From: Enterobacter huaxiensis
Lineage (GTDB): Bacteria > Pseudomonadota > Gammaproteobacteria > Enterobacterales > Enterobacteriaceae
Direction: 5' to 3'
NCBI RefSeq assembly: GCF_003594935.2
Contig: NZ_CP043342.1
Coordinates: 434,001 to 498,000 of the forward strand
Length of the DNA: 64,000 bases
Shown: piece by piece, positions 23,549 through 33,775 of the stretch
Layout: each line of letters opens with the position of its first letter
Position numbering within the stretch: position 1 is the first letter of the stretch
Notes under the pieces: generated by a model
What the model saw: only the letters and a program-made list of their open reading frames with translations
What the model was told of the DNA's origin: nothing
Database searches by the model: none
Program-made: the position numbers and the translations under genes

Positions 23549-26500
23549 TTAATCCTTATGGCTTGTAAACCGTCGTCGGACAACCACAAAGAAAACAGGC
23601 ACGAAGAAAATAGCCAGCAGGGTAGCGGATAGCATTCCGCCCATTACGCCCGTCCCGACCGCATTTTGTGCGCCACTACCCGCACCGCTGCTAATGACCA
23701 GTGGCATGACGCCAAGAATAAACGCAAGAGACGTCATCAGGATAGGGCGCAGACGCATCCGCGAGGCTTCCAGCGTGGCTTCGATAATGCCCTTGCCCTC
23801 TTTATCCATAAGATCTTTAGCAAACTCAACAATCAGAATGGCGTTTTTGGCTGACAAACCGATCGTGGTGAGCAGACCCACCTGGAAGTAAACATCATTG
23901 TTCAGCCCGCGCAGCGATGCTGCGAGCAGCGCACCGATCACGCCTAACGGCACCACCAGCATAACTGAGAAGGGAATAGACCAGCTTTCATAAAGGGCCG
24001 CCAGGCACAGGAACACCACTATCAAAGAAATGGCGTACAGCGCAGGTGCCTGGTTTCCAGAAAGGCGTTCCTGATATGACATTCCCGTCCAGTCGTAGCC
24101 GATGCCAGAAGGCAGTTTCGACGCCAGGCTTTCCATCATCACCATGGCTTCACCGGTACTTTTACCCGGCGCAGACTCGCCGAGGATCTCCATTGACGGC
24201 ATCCCGTTGTAGCGTTCCAGACGCGGTGAGCCATACACCCAGTGGGAACTGCTGAAGGCAGAGAACGGTACCATCTCGCCGTTTGCACTGCGCACATAGA
24301 GGTTATTAATATCACCGGGCAACATGCGGAAGCGTGCATCGGCTTGCACGTAAACTTTTTTCACTCGCCCATGGTCGATAAAGTCATTTACATAGGTGCC
24401 ACCTAACGCAGTCGACACCGTCTGGTTAACATCAGAGAGGCTAATACCTAACGCCTGCGCCTTCTCCTGATCGACATCCAGCTTAAACTGAGGCGTGTCT
24501 TCCAGGCCGTTAGGACGCACGCGTACCAGCAGATCAGGATGCTGTTTTACCATGCCGAGAAGCTGGTTACGTGCCTGGGTCAGCTGCGTGTGTCCCAGGT
24601 TTGCCTGATCAATCAGCTCAAAGTCGAAGCCTGTAGCGGTGCCGAGCTCGATAATAGCGGGTAAGTTGAACGGGAAAACAAGACCATCTTTGATTCGGCT
24701 AAAGGCGCTTGTCGCACGGCTAACGATCGCTCCGACGCCATTTTCCTTACCCGGACGCTCTTCCCAGGGCTTCAGGCTCACGAAGGCAATACCCGAGTTT
24801 TGTCCCTGTCCGCTAAAGCTAAATCCGTTAACCGTAAAGACGGATTCAACGTTCGCCTTCTCCTTAGTCAGATAGTAATCCTGAACCTGATCGAGCACCT
24901 GCTGAGTCCGCATCTGCGTTGCGCCTGCAGGGAGCTGGACCATCGTCATAAACACGCCCTGGTCTTCTTCCGGCAGGAACGAGGTGGGTAAGCGCAGGAA
25001 GAGAACGGCCATCCCCCCTACGATGATGACGTAGACCAGCAGATAACGCCCCGTTTTACGTAAAATCCCGCTTACGCTGTTACTGTAATGTTCCACGCTT
25101 TTATCAAAGAGGGCGTTAAACCAGCCAAAGAATCCCCCTTTCTTTTCATGATGCTCGGTTGAAGCGGGTTTGAGCAATGTGGCGCAAAGTGCAGGGGTGA
25201 GGATCAACGCAACCAGCACGGACAGCGCCATCGCGGAGACAATGGTTAGCGAGAACTGACGATAGATAGCCCCCGTAGACCCGCCGAAAAATGCCATGGG
25301 AATGAACACTGCCGACAGCACCATGGCAATACCCACCAGTGCGCCCTGGATCTGCTCCATGGATTTCTGCGTTGCCTCTTTTGGCGGCAGCTTATCCTCA
25401 ACCATCACGCGTTCGACGTTTTCGACCACCACAATGGCATCATCGACCAGCAGCCCTATCGCCAGCACCATCCCGAACATCGTGAGGGTGTTGATGGAGA
25501 AGCCAAAAGCCGCCAGTACGGCAAAGGTCCCCAGCAGCACAACCGGCACGGCGATTGTGGGGATCAGGGTAGCCCGCAGGTTTTGCAGGAACAGGTACAT
25601 CACCAGGAAGACGAGGACGATCGCTTCAAACAGCGTTTTCACCACTTCGTGGATGGAGATCTTCACAAATGGCGTTGTGTCGTAGGGGTAAACAACCTTC
25701 AGTCCCTGGGGGAAGAACGGCTGTAGCTGCGCCAGCTTGCTCTTGATAGCTGACGCCGTATCCAGCGCATTTGCCCCTGTTGCCAGCTTGATCCCGAGTC
25801 CCGTTGCGGCCTGACCGTTGATTTTGGTGACCATGTTGTAGTTTTCACCACCCAGCTCAATGCGTGCCACATCCTTCAGATGCACCATTGAACCATCCTG
25901 ATTCACCTTCAGCGTCACCCGGCCAAACTCGTCCGGCGACTTCAGCCGTGTCTGGGCAATAATAGAGGCGTTTAGCTGTTGTCCCGGCACAGACGGCGAT
26001 CCGCCCAGCTGGCCCGCAGCAATTTGATCGTTCTGCGTTTTCAGCTGGTTAATCACATCCAGCGGTGTGAGCTGGTATTTATTCATCGCGTTGCTGTCCA
26101 GCCAGATGCGCATCGCATACTGCGCGCCAAACAGCTGAACATCACCCACTCCAGAGGTTCGGCTAATCGCGTCTTTTACGTTTGAGGCGACGTAGTCCGA
26201 GATATCATCCTGAGTGAGGTTTTTGTTATCAGAAACAAAGCCCGCTACCAACAGGAAGCTGCTGCTGGATTTCTCAACGCCAATGCCCTGCTGCTGCACT
26301 TCTTGCGGCAGTAATGGCATCGCAAGCTGAAGTTTGTTCTGAACCTGAACCTGAGCAATATCAGGATCGGTGCCCGACTCGAACGTCAGGGTGATGGTCA
26401 CGTTACCGGCAGAATCGCTGGTGGAGGACATGTACATCAGGTTATCGATACCGTTCATGTTCTGTTCGATAACCTGCGTCACGGTATCCTGAACCGTCTG

Positions 26501-26662
26501 TGCGTCAGCGCCAGGGTAGGTTGCGGTGACGGCCACCGCAGGAGGTGCGATGGTCGGGTACTGTGCGACAGGCAGTTTTAAAATAGCCAGCCCACCCGCA
26601 ATCATTAAAATAATGGCGAGTACCCAGGCGAACACCGGCCGTTGAATAAAGAAATTAGCCAT
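23549..26662 (-). CDS. acrF: RND multidrug efflux transporter AcrF
   Basis: The inner-membrane proton/drug antiporter of the AcrEF-TolC tripartite pump, 1037 residues (E. coli 1034). It starts [22 protein letters not shown]4 holds the essential double aspartate in [15 protein letters not shown] (about 407-408). The large porter loops lie at about 30-340 and 560-870. The gene follows acrE by 11 nt. In E. coli acrEF is normally near silent (H-NS and AcrS effects) and becomes clinically relevant when activated. The upstream region here is also AT-rich. Paralogues AcrB/AcrD are not in the window; the assignment to AcrF rests on synteny with acrS and yhdV. Confidence 0.95.
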   Translation of the reverse strand: MANFFIQRPVFAWVLAIILMIAGGLAILKLPVAQYPTIAPPAVAVTATYPGADAQTVQDTVTQVIEQNMNGIDNLMYMSSTSDSAGNVTITLTFESGTDPDIAQVQVQNKLQLAMPLLPQEVQQQGIGVEKSSSSFLLVAGFVSDNKNLTQDDISDYVASNVKDAISRTSGVGDVQLFGAQYAMRIWLDSNAMNKYQLTPLDVINQLKTQNDQIAAGQLGGSPSVPGQQLNASIIAQTRLKSPDEFGRVTLKVNQDGSMVHLKDVARIELGGENYNMVTKINGQAATGLGIKLATGANALDTASAIKSKLAQLQPFFPQGLKVVYPYDTTPFVKISIHEVVKTLFEAIVLVFLVMYLFLQNLRATLIPTIAVPVVLLGTFAVLAAFGFSINTLTMFGMVLAIGLLVDDAIVVVENVERVMVEDKLPPKEATQKSMEQIQGALVGIAMVLSAVFIPMAFFGGSTGAIYRQFSLTIVSAMALSVLVALILTPALCATLLKPASTEHHEKKGGFFGWFNALFDKSVEHYSNSVSGILRKTGRYLLVYVIIVGGMAVLFLRLPTSFLPEEDQGVFMTMVQLPAGATQMRTQQVLDQVQDYYLTKEKANVESVFTVNGFSFSGQGQNSGIAFVSLKPWEERPGKENGVGAIVSRATSAFSRIKDGLVFPFNLPAIIELGTATGFDFELIDQANLGHTQLTQARNQLLGMVKQHPDLLVRVRPNGLEDTPQFKLDVDQEKAQALGISLSDVNQTVSTALGGTYVNDFIDHGRVKKVYVQADARFRMLPGDINNLYVRSANGEMVPFSAFSSSHWVYGSPRLERYNGMPSMEILGESAPGKSTGEAMVMMESLASKLPSGIGYDWTGMSYQERLSGNQAPALYAISLIVVFLCLAALYESWSIPFSVMLVVPLGVIGALLAASLRGLNNDVYFQVGLLTTIGLSAKNAILIVEFAKDLMDKEGKGIIEATLEASRMRLRPILMTSLAFILGVMPLVISSGAGSGAQNAVGTGVMGGMLSATLLAIFFVPVFFVVVRRRFTSHKD

Positions 26663-26673
26663 GTAGTCGTCCC

Positions 26674-27816
26674 TTAACTGGCTGGAGTAGCGGCGGTATC
26701 AGGTGTCGCCACAACGGAGACGCCGGGGCGAACTTTTTGTAAGCCACTCACAATGACGCGATCGCCATTTTTCAGCCCTTCCGTCACCAACCAACGGTCG
26801 CCAATTGCCTGTGGCGCTACGACAGTGCGCGTCTCCACCTGGTTTTTATCGTTCACCACCAGTACGGTTGCATCACCGCGCGGTGTGCGGGTCACGCCCT
26901 GCTGCGGTATCAGAATGGCATCCGGCTGAGTGCCTTCATCAATACGTGCGCGGACAAACATACCCGGCAGAAGCATATGTTGAGGATTGGGGAAAATAGC
27001 GCGCAGCGTAATTGAGCCGGTACTTTCATCAACCGTGACATCAGAGAACTGCAGGGTGCCTTTCAGGGGATAGGGTTGGCCATTTTCCATCAATAGCTCA
27101 ACGGAACGTGTGCCATCGCCTTTTTGCAGGCTGGTCTGTTTCAGGCGCATGAAATCACTGCTGGACTGCGTAACGTCGACATAAATTGGGTCGAGCTGCT
27201 GTACGGTAGCCAGCGCCGTAGATTGCCCATTCGTGACGAGCGCCCCTTCTGTGACGCTGGATTTGCCGATACGGCCGTCGATCGGCGATGTCACCCTGGT
27301 ATAGGCAAGATTGATTCGCGCGCTTTCAACGCTGGCCTGCGCGGCAACGACGCTGGCGTCGGCCTGCTGTGCCGTTGCGACCGCCTGATCGTACTCCTGT
27401 TTGCTAACGTACTGCGTGCCGACCAGCGGGAGATAGCGCTTCACCGTCAGGCGAGCAATATTGGCTGCAGCCTGCGCTTTTGCCAGTTCGCCTTTTGCAC
27501 TGTCATAGGCCGCCTGATAGGTGGCAGGATCGATTTGGTAAAGAGACTCACCCGCTTTCACATCGCTGCCTTCGGCAAAGTTACGACGCATAACGATACC
27601 GCTTACCTGAGGGCGAACTTCAGCGACGCGAAAAGCGTCGGTTCTGCCCGGCAGCTCAGTGGTTACCGCCAGCGGAGCGCTTTTGACCAGGTGAACGCTA
27701 ACCTGAGGAGCCTGCGCCTGCTGGGGTTGATTTTCCTGCCCATCGCACCCGGCGAGCAGCAGGGCGCAGACAATAAAACCGGATAAGGGTAAAAGTCTGA
27801 AATGGTTCGTCATCAC
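26674..27816 (-). CDS. acrE: RND efflux periplasmic adaptor AcrE
   Basis: The membrane-fusion protein linking AcrF to TolC, 380 residues (E. coli 385). A lipoprotein signal is seen ([15 protein letters not shown], lipobox LAGC). The lipoyl/barrel-sandwich half motif [20 protein letters not shown] follows, then an alpha-helical hairpin rich in Ala/Gln (about 100-165), then beta-barrel domains. It is the first gene of the acrEF operon, divergent from acrS across a 393-nt AT-rich region. Confidence 0.95.
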   Translation of the reverse strand: MMTNHFRLLPLSGFIVCALLLAGCDGQENQPQQAQAPQVSVHLVKSAPLAVTTELPGRTDAFRVAEVRPQVSGIVMRRNFAEGSDVKAGESLYQIDPATYQAAYDSAKGELAKAQAAANIARLTVKRYLPLVGTQYVSKQEYDQAVATAQQADASVVAAQASVESARINLAYTRVTSPIDGRIGKSSVTEGALVTNGQSTALATVQQLDPIYVDVTQSSSDFMRLKQTSLQKGDGTRSVELLMENGQPYPLKGTLQFSDVTVDESTGSITLRAIFPNPQHMLLPGMFVRARIDEGTQPDAILIPQQGVTRTPRGDATVLVVNDKNQVETRTVVAPQAIGDRWLVTEGLKNGDRVIVSGLQKVRPGVSVVATPDTAATPAS

Positions 27817-28209
27817 TGTTCCTTTAACTACCCGTTAACCGAAAAGTGCCGTTAATCGATGAGAGGGGTAGGGGCAATAAATAAAAATGTAGCTGCGTAT
27901 AATAATGAGGGTATTTAATGTTTTTTAATTTATAAGTGCGAAGGCGCGACCCTTTGCAAAAAAATCAGAATTCAACCCGGTGTATTCGGCGATACACTTA
28001 TGCCAAAGTAATGAGATAAATGATGTTTGATTTGATTATTTATATAGGTGATGAATGAGTTATTAAAATTCATTCGCCGTATTTATGAATTCATGGAATT
28101 GACTTTTTTTGTGCAAAAGTAAATCTTTTTCTGGTTAATACTTAACTGTACAAGCATCCGACTTTATCTCTTGATAGTGCATTAACCGTATGAGTAACGA
28201 GTAGCAACC
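27817..28209. other. acrE-acrS divergent regulatory region (no gene)
   Basis: 393 nt, markedly more AT-rich than its flanks, with no credible open frame. It contains the dyad GTGTAT-TCGGCG-ATACAC (27980-27997) and a weaker dyad GAATGA/TCATTC (28053-28075). Divergent promoters, the AcrS operator and H-NS nucleation are expected here from E. coli knowledge. Confidence 0.65.
27980..27997. promoter_or_regulatory. Candidate operator palindrome upstream of acrE
   Basis: Perfect 6-bp arms GTGTAT and ATACAC with a 6-nt spacer, about 165 nt upstream of acrE. The TATAC-type core resembles half-sites of AcrR-family operators, so AcrS or AcrR binding is a possibility only. Confidence 0.4.
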
Positions 28210-28857
28210 ATGGCGCGTAAAAAGAAAGAAGACGCTGAAAAGACCCGACAGCTGTTGATCGACGCGGCAATCGGGCAGTTTGCTACGCGCGGTGTGGCCA
28301 ACACGACGCTGACGGATATTGCCGATGCCGCACGGGTGACGCGCGGGGCGGTTTACTGGCACTTTTCCAGCAAGGCGGAAATATTTAATGCCATTTGGGA
28401 ACAGCAGCTACCGTTACGCGACATTATCGCGGAGAGGCTGTCACTATCAGAAAGTCATGATCCTTTGTTAAAACTTCGTGAGCAATTTATCACTGGCCTG
28501 CAGTATATTGCTCACGATCCTCGTCAGTGTGCGCTTCTACAAATTTTGTATCATAAATGTGAATTTAATAGCGATATGATTTCAGAGTGTGAAATTAGAA
28601 AACGTATTGGTTTTAATTACGAAAATCTTAGCAATACGCTGGGGGAATGTATTGCGCGCAATATCATCTCCCCTGAGGTTAATATTGATCTGGCAGCGAT
28701 CGTATTTCATGGTTTTTTTAGCAGAATAATTAAAAACTGGTTAATGAATAGCGACAGTTTTAATCTTTACCAGCAGGCTCCTGCGCTGGTGGATAATATT
28801 ATGGCGACACTGCATATCACGCGCGTGCCGCCCGTCATTTATGACACTGCTTCATGA
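28210..28857 (+). CDS. acrS: TetR-family repressor AcrS (EnvR)
   Basis: AcrS is the local regulator of acrEF; in E. coli it also represses acrAB. The 215-residue protein has the N-terminal TetR helix-turn-helix TLTDIADAARVTRGAVYWHF and an AcrR-type ligand domain. It is divergent from acrE and its stop overlaps the opposing MHYT-GGDEF-EAL gene by 6 nt. Ligand is unknown. Base composition in its second half is AT-rich, as in the upstream region. Confidence 0.94.
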   Translation: MARKKKEDAEKTRQLLIDAAIGQFATRGVANTTLTDIADAARVTRGAVYWHFSSKAEIFNAIWEQQLPLRDIIAERLSLSESHDPLLKLREQFITGLQYIAHDPRQCALLQILYHKCEFNSDMISECEIRKRIGFNYENLSNTLGECIARNIISPEVNIDLAAIVFHGFFSRIIKNWLMNSDSFNLYQQAPALVDNIMATLHITRVPPVIYDTAS

Positions 28858-30936
28858 TGAGTGCCGGGGCGGAAGCAGGTCCCCGCGCTCGCAACGTTCT
28901 GCTATGGTTTGTGCCGTAACGGGTTTCCCCAACAGATAACCCTGAAGCGTGTTACAACCAAGCTCGGTCAGAAATTCCTGCTGAGCCTCGGTTTCAACGC
29001 CTTCCGCCACCACCTTCAGGTTCAGCGTTTTTGCCAGCGCGACAATCGCGGAAACAATGGTGGCATCTTCGCTTTCTCCGCTTAGCTCTTTCACGAAAGC
29101 ACGATCGATTTTTAACTCGCACGCCGGTAACCGTTTGAGATAGAGCAGGCTTGAATATCCGGTACCAAAATCGTCAATCGACGCTTTCACTCCCGCATCC
29201 GTCAGCTCCGTGAGCACCCGCACGCTTTCATCCGGATTGCTCATTGCCGTCGTTTCCGTGACTTCCAGGATCAGCATTTCAGGCGGGACGTGATGGTGAG
29301 CCAGACAGTCGAGAACCGTCTTAACTAGCGAGGGCTGCTCAAACTGAAGCGTCGACAGGTTTACCGCCATTGACCAGTCCTGATGGCCCTGAAGATGCCA
29401 CTCGCGCAGCTGACGGCAGGCTTCGTTGATGACCCAGTTGCCAATGGGAATAATCAGCCCGGTCTTTTCTGCCAGCGGCAGAAAAATGTCCGGTGCCAGC
29501 AAACCTTGTTTTGGATGTTGCCAGCGAATCAGGGCTTCAAATCCGAGCACCGGCCCTGCCGGGGCGTGGAATTTGGGCTGATAGAGCAGGCGAAACTCAT
29601 CGCGATCGATTGCCAGCCACAGGTCATTCATAAGCTGAAGGTGCGTCTGTGCGAGCGTGTTCATCGACGGCTGGAAGAAGTGATAGCCGTTTCGCCCCAT
29701 ATGCTTCGTGTGGTACATCGCCGCATCGGCGTTAAACATCAGTTCGCGATCGCTCTTTCCGTCGTGCGGGTAGAGGGCAATCCCGATGCTGAGCGTCACG
29801 ACCAGCTCATAGGGATCCAGGCTGAACGGGTTATCAATGGCGCGCACCAGCGCGTTGGCCAGCGAGGCCGCATCATCCGGGCCGTCGGTTTCGGCAAGCA
29901 GGACGAACTCATCCCCGCCGATACGGGCAAGCGTGTACTGGCCTTTCAGCGGCAGCAGCAGACGCTGAGTCACCTCGACCAGCAGCTTATCGCCGATGTC
30001 GTGGCCGTAGGCATCATTGATGGCCTTAAAGCCGTCCAGATCCATAAACATCAGCGCAAAGGGGTTACCTTCACGGTCCGCTTTGCTGATGGCCTGATCG
30101 AGCCGGTCCTCGAGCAGAATGCGGTTGGGCAGGCGCGTCAGCGTGTCATGCAGCGCCAGCTGAGCCAGCTCACGGTTAGCTTCCGCCAGAGAGGAGGCCA
30201 GCAAAGAGGTTCGCGCCTGAAGGCGGGCTTCCAGCATGGAGACCAGAAGCGAGATGCCCAGAATAGAGAGCGCCACGACGCTCACCAGCACCGCCAGCCA
30301 ACTCCCGTTAATGCCGTGGTGATGGACCATTGTCGACATCGGGAACAGGGCGGCCTTCATGCCAGCGTAGTGCATCCCGGCGATGGCAATCCCCATAGTG
30401 ATGGCGGCACCGAGGCGCATCAGCGCAACCTGTGCGGCTTCGTGGCGTAAACGGAACGTCAGCCACAGGGCGGCCAGGGACGCTGCAAGGGCGATCGCCA
30501 CCGAAATAGCCACCCAGGTCTTGTCCCATACGATACCGGGCGTGACTTCCAGCGCGGCCATACCGGTGTAATGCATCGCGACGATGCCCATTCCCATTAC
30601 CAGTGAACCGGGCAGCAGGCGGCGCAAACGAAGCTGCTCGCCGCTCACGAGCCACAGTGCGAACATCGATGAACTGATAGCGATGACCATGGAGAACACC
30701 GTCAGGGCGGCGTTGTAGCTCATGCCCATGGAGAGATCCATCGCCAGCATGCCGATGAAGTGCATGGCCCACACGCCAATTCCCATCGCGACACCGCCAC
30801 CCGCCAGCCAGACGCGCGCCGCGACGCCCTGACTTCCGGCAACGCGACCAGCCATATTCAGTGCCGTATAGGACGCAAGGATGGCGACAACAAAAGAGAT
30901 GACTACGAGGATTTGGTTGTATTGGCTAACCAGCAT
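28852..30936 (-). CDS. MHYT-sensor diguanylate cyclase/phosphodiesterase
   Basis: A 694-residue inner-membrane cyclic-di-GMP enzyme. The N-terminal third has about seven helices with three MHYT-type repeats (MHFIGMLAMD, MHYTGMAALE, MHYAGMKAAL), proposed to bind a metal and sense a diatomic gas. The GGDEF domain has the intact active site RIGGDEFVLL, and I see no RxxD inhibitory site just before it. The EAL domain has the intact LGFEALIRWQHP, LEVTETTAMS, IDDFGTGYSS and VVAEGVETEAQ, so both synthesis and hydrolysis look possible. It lies between acrS and yhdU, where E. coli K-12 has yhdJ (a DNA methylase). Which activity dominates is unknown. Confidence 0.92.
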   Translation of the reverse strand: MLVSQYNQILVVISFVVAILASYTALNMAGRVAGSQGVAARVWLAGGGVAMGIGVWAMHFIGMLAMDLSMGMSYNAALTVFSMVIAISSSMFALWLVSGEQLRLRRLLPGSLVMGMGIVAMHYTGMAALEVTPGIVWDKTWVAISVAIALAASLAALWLTFRLRHEAAQVALMRLGAAITMGIAIAGMHYAGMKAALFPMSTMVHHHGINGSWLAVLVSVVALSILGISLLVSMLEARLQARTSLLASSLAEANRELAQLALHDTLTRLPNRILLEDRLDQAISKADREGNPFALMFMDLDGFKAINDAYGHDIGDKLLVEVTQRLLLPLKGQYTLARIGGDEFVLLAETDGPDDAASLANALVRAIDNPFSLDPYELVVTLSIGIALYPHDGKSDRELMFNADAAMYHTKHMGRNGYHFFQPSMNTLAQTHLQLMNDLWLAIDRDEFRLLYQPKFHAPAGPVLGFEALIRWQHPKQGLLAPDIFLPLAEKTGLIIPIGNWVINEACRQLREWHLQGHQDWSMAVNLSTLQFEQPSLVKTVLDCLAHHHVPPEMLILEVTETTAMSNPDESVRVLTELTDAGVKASIDDFGTGYSSLLYLKRLPACELKIDRAFVKELSGESEDATIVSAIVALAKTLNLKVVAEGVETEAQQEFLTELGCNTLQGYLLGKPVTAQTIAERCERGDLLPPRHSS

Positions 30937-31075
30937 GGTCTGTTCAACTCGAGTGTGAAGTAACGCAAGAGCGGTTTGGAAGGGCGTGACAGTATCATCG
31001 TAAGATAACGACTAAAAGGCATTTAAATCCCTGTTTTTAATGGGTGATAGCGGGGTTTTCTGCGACGTTAGCGGC

Positions 31076-31240
31076 TCAATCGAGAGCCGAGCAATTGACG
31101 AGTTTTAACGGGTTGACGGAATTCATATTGCGACACTTATCGGTTTCGGTGCTCATCAGTTCAATCCACTGCATCAGCAGCGCATCGAAGATGAAAACTG
31201 AGATAGCAAAGACAACCAGCCACCAGTATTTACGAATCAT
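31076..31240 (-). CDS. yhdU: Small membrane protein YhdU (DUF2556)
   Basis: Start chosen at MIRKYWWLVVFAISVFIFDA, giving 54 residues (E. coli YhdU 59); an upstream in-frame ATG at 31288 is less likely. One transmembrane helix (about 5-25) is followed by a periplasmic tail with two cysteines in TDKCRNMNSVNPLKLVNCSA, which could form a disulphide. Function unknown. A GGAATGACAC stretch precedes the ATG. It sits alone between the MHYT gene and the fis terminator. Confidence 0.85.
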   Translation of the reverse strand: MIRKYWWLVVFAISVFIFDALLMQWIELMSTETDKCRNMNSVNPLKLVNCSALD

Positions 31241-31357
31241 AGTGTCATTCCGGGAGTAGAGGGCCTGTAATGTGCTGGAAATATACACGAAAAGTAGCGC
31301 TTTAAAAGCGGGAGACGCGAAGGTTTACAAAGCGTTGACGGTTGTGGGCGAGGGCAA

Positions 31358-31397
31358 TAAAAAAGGCGCTTCCCCATGCCGGTTCGCGCCTTTTTAA
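31358..31397 (-). terminator. Terminator of dusB-fis
   Basis: Arms AAAAAGGCGC (31360-31369) and GCGCCTTTTT (31386-31395), with the minus-strand T-run TTTTTATTG, about 20 nt after the fis stop. Confidence 0.88.
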
Positions 31398-31418
31398 ACA
31401 ACATTTCGCTAATCGAAA

Positions 31419-31715
31419 TCAGTTCATGCCGTATTTTTTCAATTTCTTACGCAGAGTACCACGGTTGATACCCATCATCAGCGCAGCGCGGGTTTGGTTA
31501 CCGCGGGTGTATTGCATCACCATGTCCAACAGTGGCTGTTCAACTTCAGCCAGTACCAGCTCATACAGGTCATTAACATCCTGACCGTTCAGTTGAGCAA
31601 AATAGTTCTTCAGTGCTTGTTTAACCGAGTCACGCAGGGGCTTTTGAGTCACCTGATCCTGGGAGTTAACGGTGGAAACGGTCAGTACGTCAGAATTTAC
31701 GCGTTGTTCGAACAT
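31419..31715 (-). CDS. fis: DNA-binding protein Fis
   Basis: Fis is a 98-residue nucleoid-associated protein that bends DNA, activates rrn P1 promoters and peaks in early exponential phase. The N-terminal beta-hairpin arms and helix lead to the C-terminal helix-turn-helix [20 protein letters not shown]. Length and tail (LKKYGMN) are as in E. coli. It is cotranscribed downstream of dusB (23-nt gap) from the promoter at 32744-32772. The rrn operon in this window is a likely target. Confidence 0.98.
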
Positions 31716-31738
31716 AGTTCTGTCAGCTCTTTATTTCA

Positions 31739-32704
31739 TTACGCAAGATTTTCGAAGTATGCCTCCAACGCCTCCAGCTGTACGCTGGCATCCTCTATGG
31801 CGTTGAATGTGCGCCGAAACTGGTCATTTGGAGCGTGCTCCTGGAGATACCAGGATACGTGTTTACGCGCAATTCGGTACCCTTTTGCCTGACCGTAGTG
31901 GTCATGCAATTCCCGAACATGCGAACAAAGCAAGCGCTTAACCTCTGCCAGTGGCAGGGGGGCAAGCAGCTCCCCAGTGTCCAGATAATGCTGGATTTCC
32001 CGAAAGATCCAGGGTCTTCCCTGAGCGGCACGTCCTATCATCAGAGCATCAGCTCCCGTATAGTCGAGCACAGCTCTGGCTTTAAGCGGGTCAGTAATGT
32101 CGCCATTCGCGATAATCGGAATGGAAACTTTCTGCTTAACTTCCCGAATGCTGTCGTATTCAGCGTTGCCGTTGAACAAACAGGCGCGAGTGCGTCCATG
32201 TATGGTCAGGGCCTGAATGCCACAGTCTTCGGCCAGTTGGGCAATCTCTACACAGTTACGGTGTTCCGGCGACCAACCCGTGCGAATCTTCAACGTAACA
32301 GGAACGTCCACTGCGCTGACAACCGCCGTCAGGATTGACTTCACCTGGTCGGGGTATTGCAGAAGGGCTGAACCTGCAAGCTTGCGATTCACTTTTTTGG
32401 CCGGGCAACCCATATTGATATCAATAATTTGGGCGCCACTTTCCACGTTAATACGCGCGGCGTCTGCCATCTCTTCAGGCACGCTTCCGGCAATTTGCAC
32501 GGTACGAATACCTGGTTCATCAACGTGCACCATCCGCAAACGGGACTTGTCGCTTTCCCAGACCTGCGGGTTAGACGACATCATCTCGGATACGGTTAAA
32601 CCTGCTCCCATCTCGTAGCACAGCGTCCTGAACGGCCGGTCGGTAATACCTGCCATTGGGGCTGCGATCAGGCGATTTCTGAGCTGGTGGTGTCCGATGC
32701 GCAT
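31739..32704 (-). CDS. dusB: tRNA-dihydrouridine synthase B
   Basis: DusB reduces uridine to dihydrouridine in tRNA D-loops using FMN and NADPH. The 321-residue protein is a TIM barrel with the FMN-site [15 protein letters not shown] at the start. The catalytic Cys is at about 100, in [20 protein letters not shown], and the phosphate-binding IIANGDITD and [13 protein letters not shown] follow. It is first in the dusB-fis operon, an order conserved in enterobacteria and important for high fis expression. Confidence 0.97.
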   Translation of the reverse strand: MRIGHHQLRNRLIAAPMAGITDRPFRTLCYEMGAGLTVSEMMSSNPQVWESDKSRLRMVHVDEPGIRTVQIAGSVPEEMADAARINVESGAQIIDINMGCPAKKVNRKLAGSALLQYPDQVKSILTAVVSAVDVPVTLKIRTGWSPEHRNCVEIAQLAEDCGIQALTIHGRTRACLFNGNAEYDSIREVKQKVSIPIIANGDITDPLKARAVLDYTGADALMIGRAAQGRPWIFREIQHYLDTGELLAPLPLAEVKRLLCSHVRELHDHYGQAKGYRIARKHVSWYLQEHAPNDQFRRTFNAIEDASVQLEALEAYFENLA

Positions 32705-32743
32705 GAGTTAAGAAATGACCATACTGTGACTGCAAGGCGGCGT

Positions 32744-32772
32744 ATATTACGCATTTTTTGCACGAGATGAAA
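32744..32772 (-). promoter_or_regulatory. dusB-fis promoter
   Basis: Minus strand -35 TTTCAT (plus 32767-32772), 17-nt spacer, -10 TAATAT (plus 32744-32749), then the GC-rich discriminator ACGCCGCC. This closely resembles the stringently controlled E. coli fis promoter. Confidence 0.8.
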
Positions 32773-32941
32773 GGCCAAACTTTGAACAATCCACTGTTGT
32801 AGATCAATGAACCGCCGCTAAGACTTTTCGGGGAAAATTATTAACCATTTAAATCATTAAGTTATATTAAAATGGTTATTTTATGGACGCTTACAATTTC
32901 CCGTAACTTCTCATCATTTCTGAATAAATGCATCGCGTAAT

Positions 32942-32979
32942 CGGGATTATCTGCTGTTTTTAGCAGCAGATTATCCCGC
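32942..32979 (-). repeat. Long hairpin downstream of the alpha-carbonic anhydrase
   Basis: CGGGATTATCTGCTG and CAGCAGATTATCCCG pair over 15 positions with one central mismatch and a short A/T loop. It lies about 55 nt past the carbonic anhydrase stop. No clear U-tract follows, so it may be a transcript 3'-end stabiliser or weak terminator. Confidence 0.55.
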
Positions 32980-33034
32980 TTCTGTGCGATCTGCGTCGCA
33001 TTTTAGAACATGATTTCAGCGTAAAAATCAGGCG

Positions 33035-33775
33035 TTATTCAACGACGACGCGGCCATGAAGTGACTGTACCGGACGGTTATTATCGTGATGCATGGTGTG
33101 GGTGAATTTTTCTAACTGCTCCGCAGAGATTGTCAGCGGGTGCTTAAGGACAATCCAAGTTACCCCTTCTGAGCACGGCGGGGTAGTCAGCGAGCCGCTA
33201 AAGCGCCAGTAGGTTTTATTTTTGGGCAGGAGCTGATTCATATCGAGGTTTGGCTTAATGCTGATGTTCTGGTCAACCTGGCCGGGCATCACGCCCCACA
33301 GCTTTTCCAGTTCAGCGTTGGCCGCCCCTTTATCAAACATCACGGCAACCACCGCCAGTTCGCCGTTAGCGTTTTTATGCACCAGGTGCATTTCCATGGC
33401 GAATTTCTTACCGTGTATCGTGTTTTCACTTGGGGCGTGGAAATGGAACTGCTGTAAGGTCCAGGTTTGATTATCGAGGGTGATGTTATCGCGGGTTTCC
33501 GCCTTCTCGCTTGCCTGGATGGTATGGCCGTTGTTTGTCAGCGTAATGGGGCCTTCGCTGTAATGGGTTTGCAGCGGGGAAAGATGGGCCTTAGCGGTAG
33601 ACTCAATGTCAATGGGAGACTGGTTCATCCCGCTTTGACAGGTCCTGTAGGCTTCATCCAGTTCGCCCCAGTGCTCTGGTGCGCCTTCTCCTTCGTAGCT
33701 CCAGTGTGATGCAAAAGCGGAAGTCGAGACCATGCTCAGCGCCAGCAGCGCTGCCTTGCCAGAAACGTGTTTCAT
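33035..33775 (-). CDS. cah: Periplasmic alpha-class carbonic anhydrase
   Basis: Interconverts CO2 and bicarbonate in the periplasm. The start at MKHVSGKAALLALSMVSTSA (246 residues) follows CAGGAAG at good spacing; an upstream in-frame ATG at 33805 lacks one. A signal peptide of about 22 residues ends SAFA before SHWSYEG. Zn ligands are visible in QFHFHAPSENTIHG (two His) and FAMEMHLVH (third His), and the C-terminal LTTPPCSEGVTWIVLK holds the substrate-pocket Thr and a Cys. It stands alone between dusB and prmA, where E. coli K-12 has no such gene. It is unrelated in fold to YrdA. Confidence 0.93.
   Translation of the reverse strand: MKHVSGKAALLALSMVSTSAFASHWSYEGEGAPEHWGELDEAYRTCQSGMNQSPIDIESTAKAHLSPLQTHYSEGPITLTNNGHTIQASEKAETRDNITLDNQTWTLQQFHFHAPSENTIHGKKFAMEMHLVHKNANGELAVVAVMFDKGAANAELEKLWGVMPGQVDQNISIKPNLDMNQLLPKNKTYWRFSGSLTTPPCSEGVTWIVLKHPLTISAEQLEKFTHTMHHDNNRPVQSLHGRVVVE

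Larger units (their letters stand above)
32705..33034. other. Intergenic region between dusB and the alpha-carbonic anhydrase (no gene)
   Basis: 330 nt. It holds the dusB-fis promoter at its left end, an AT-rich middle with TTATTAACC and ATTAAAATGG runs (possible Fis/IHF sites), and a long hairpin at 32942-32979. No open frame with credible start signals was found. Confidence 0.65.

Noticed and set aside
29383..30450. A 355-codon plus-strand frame opposite the MHYT-GGDEF-EAL gene
   Set aside because: Shadow frame of a GC-rich gene; composition rich in Arg/His/Gln and no recognisable domain.
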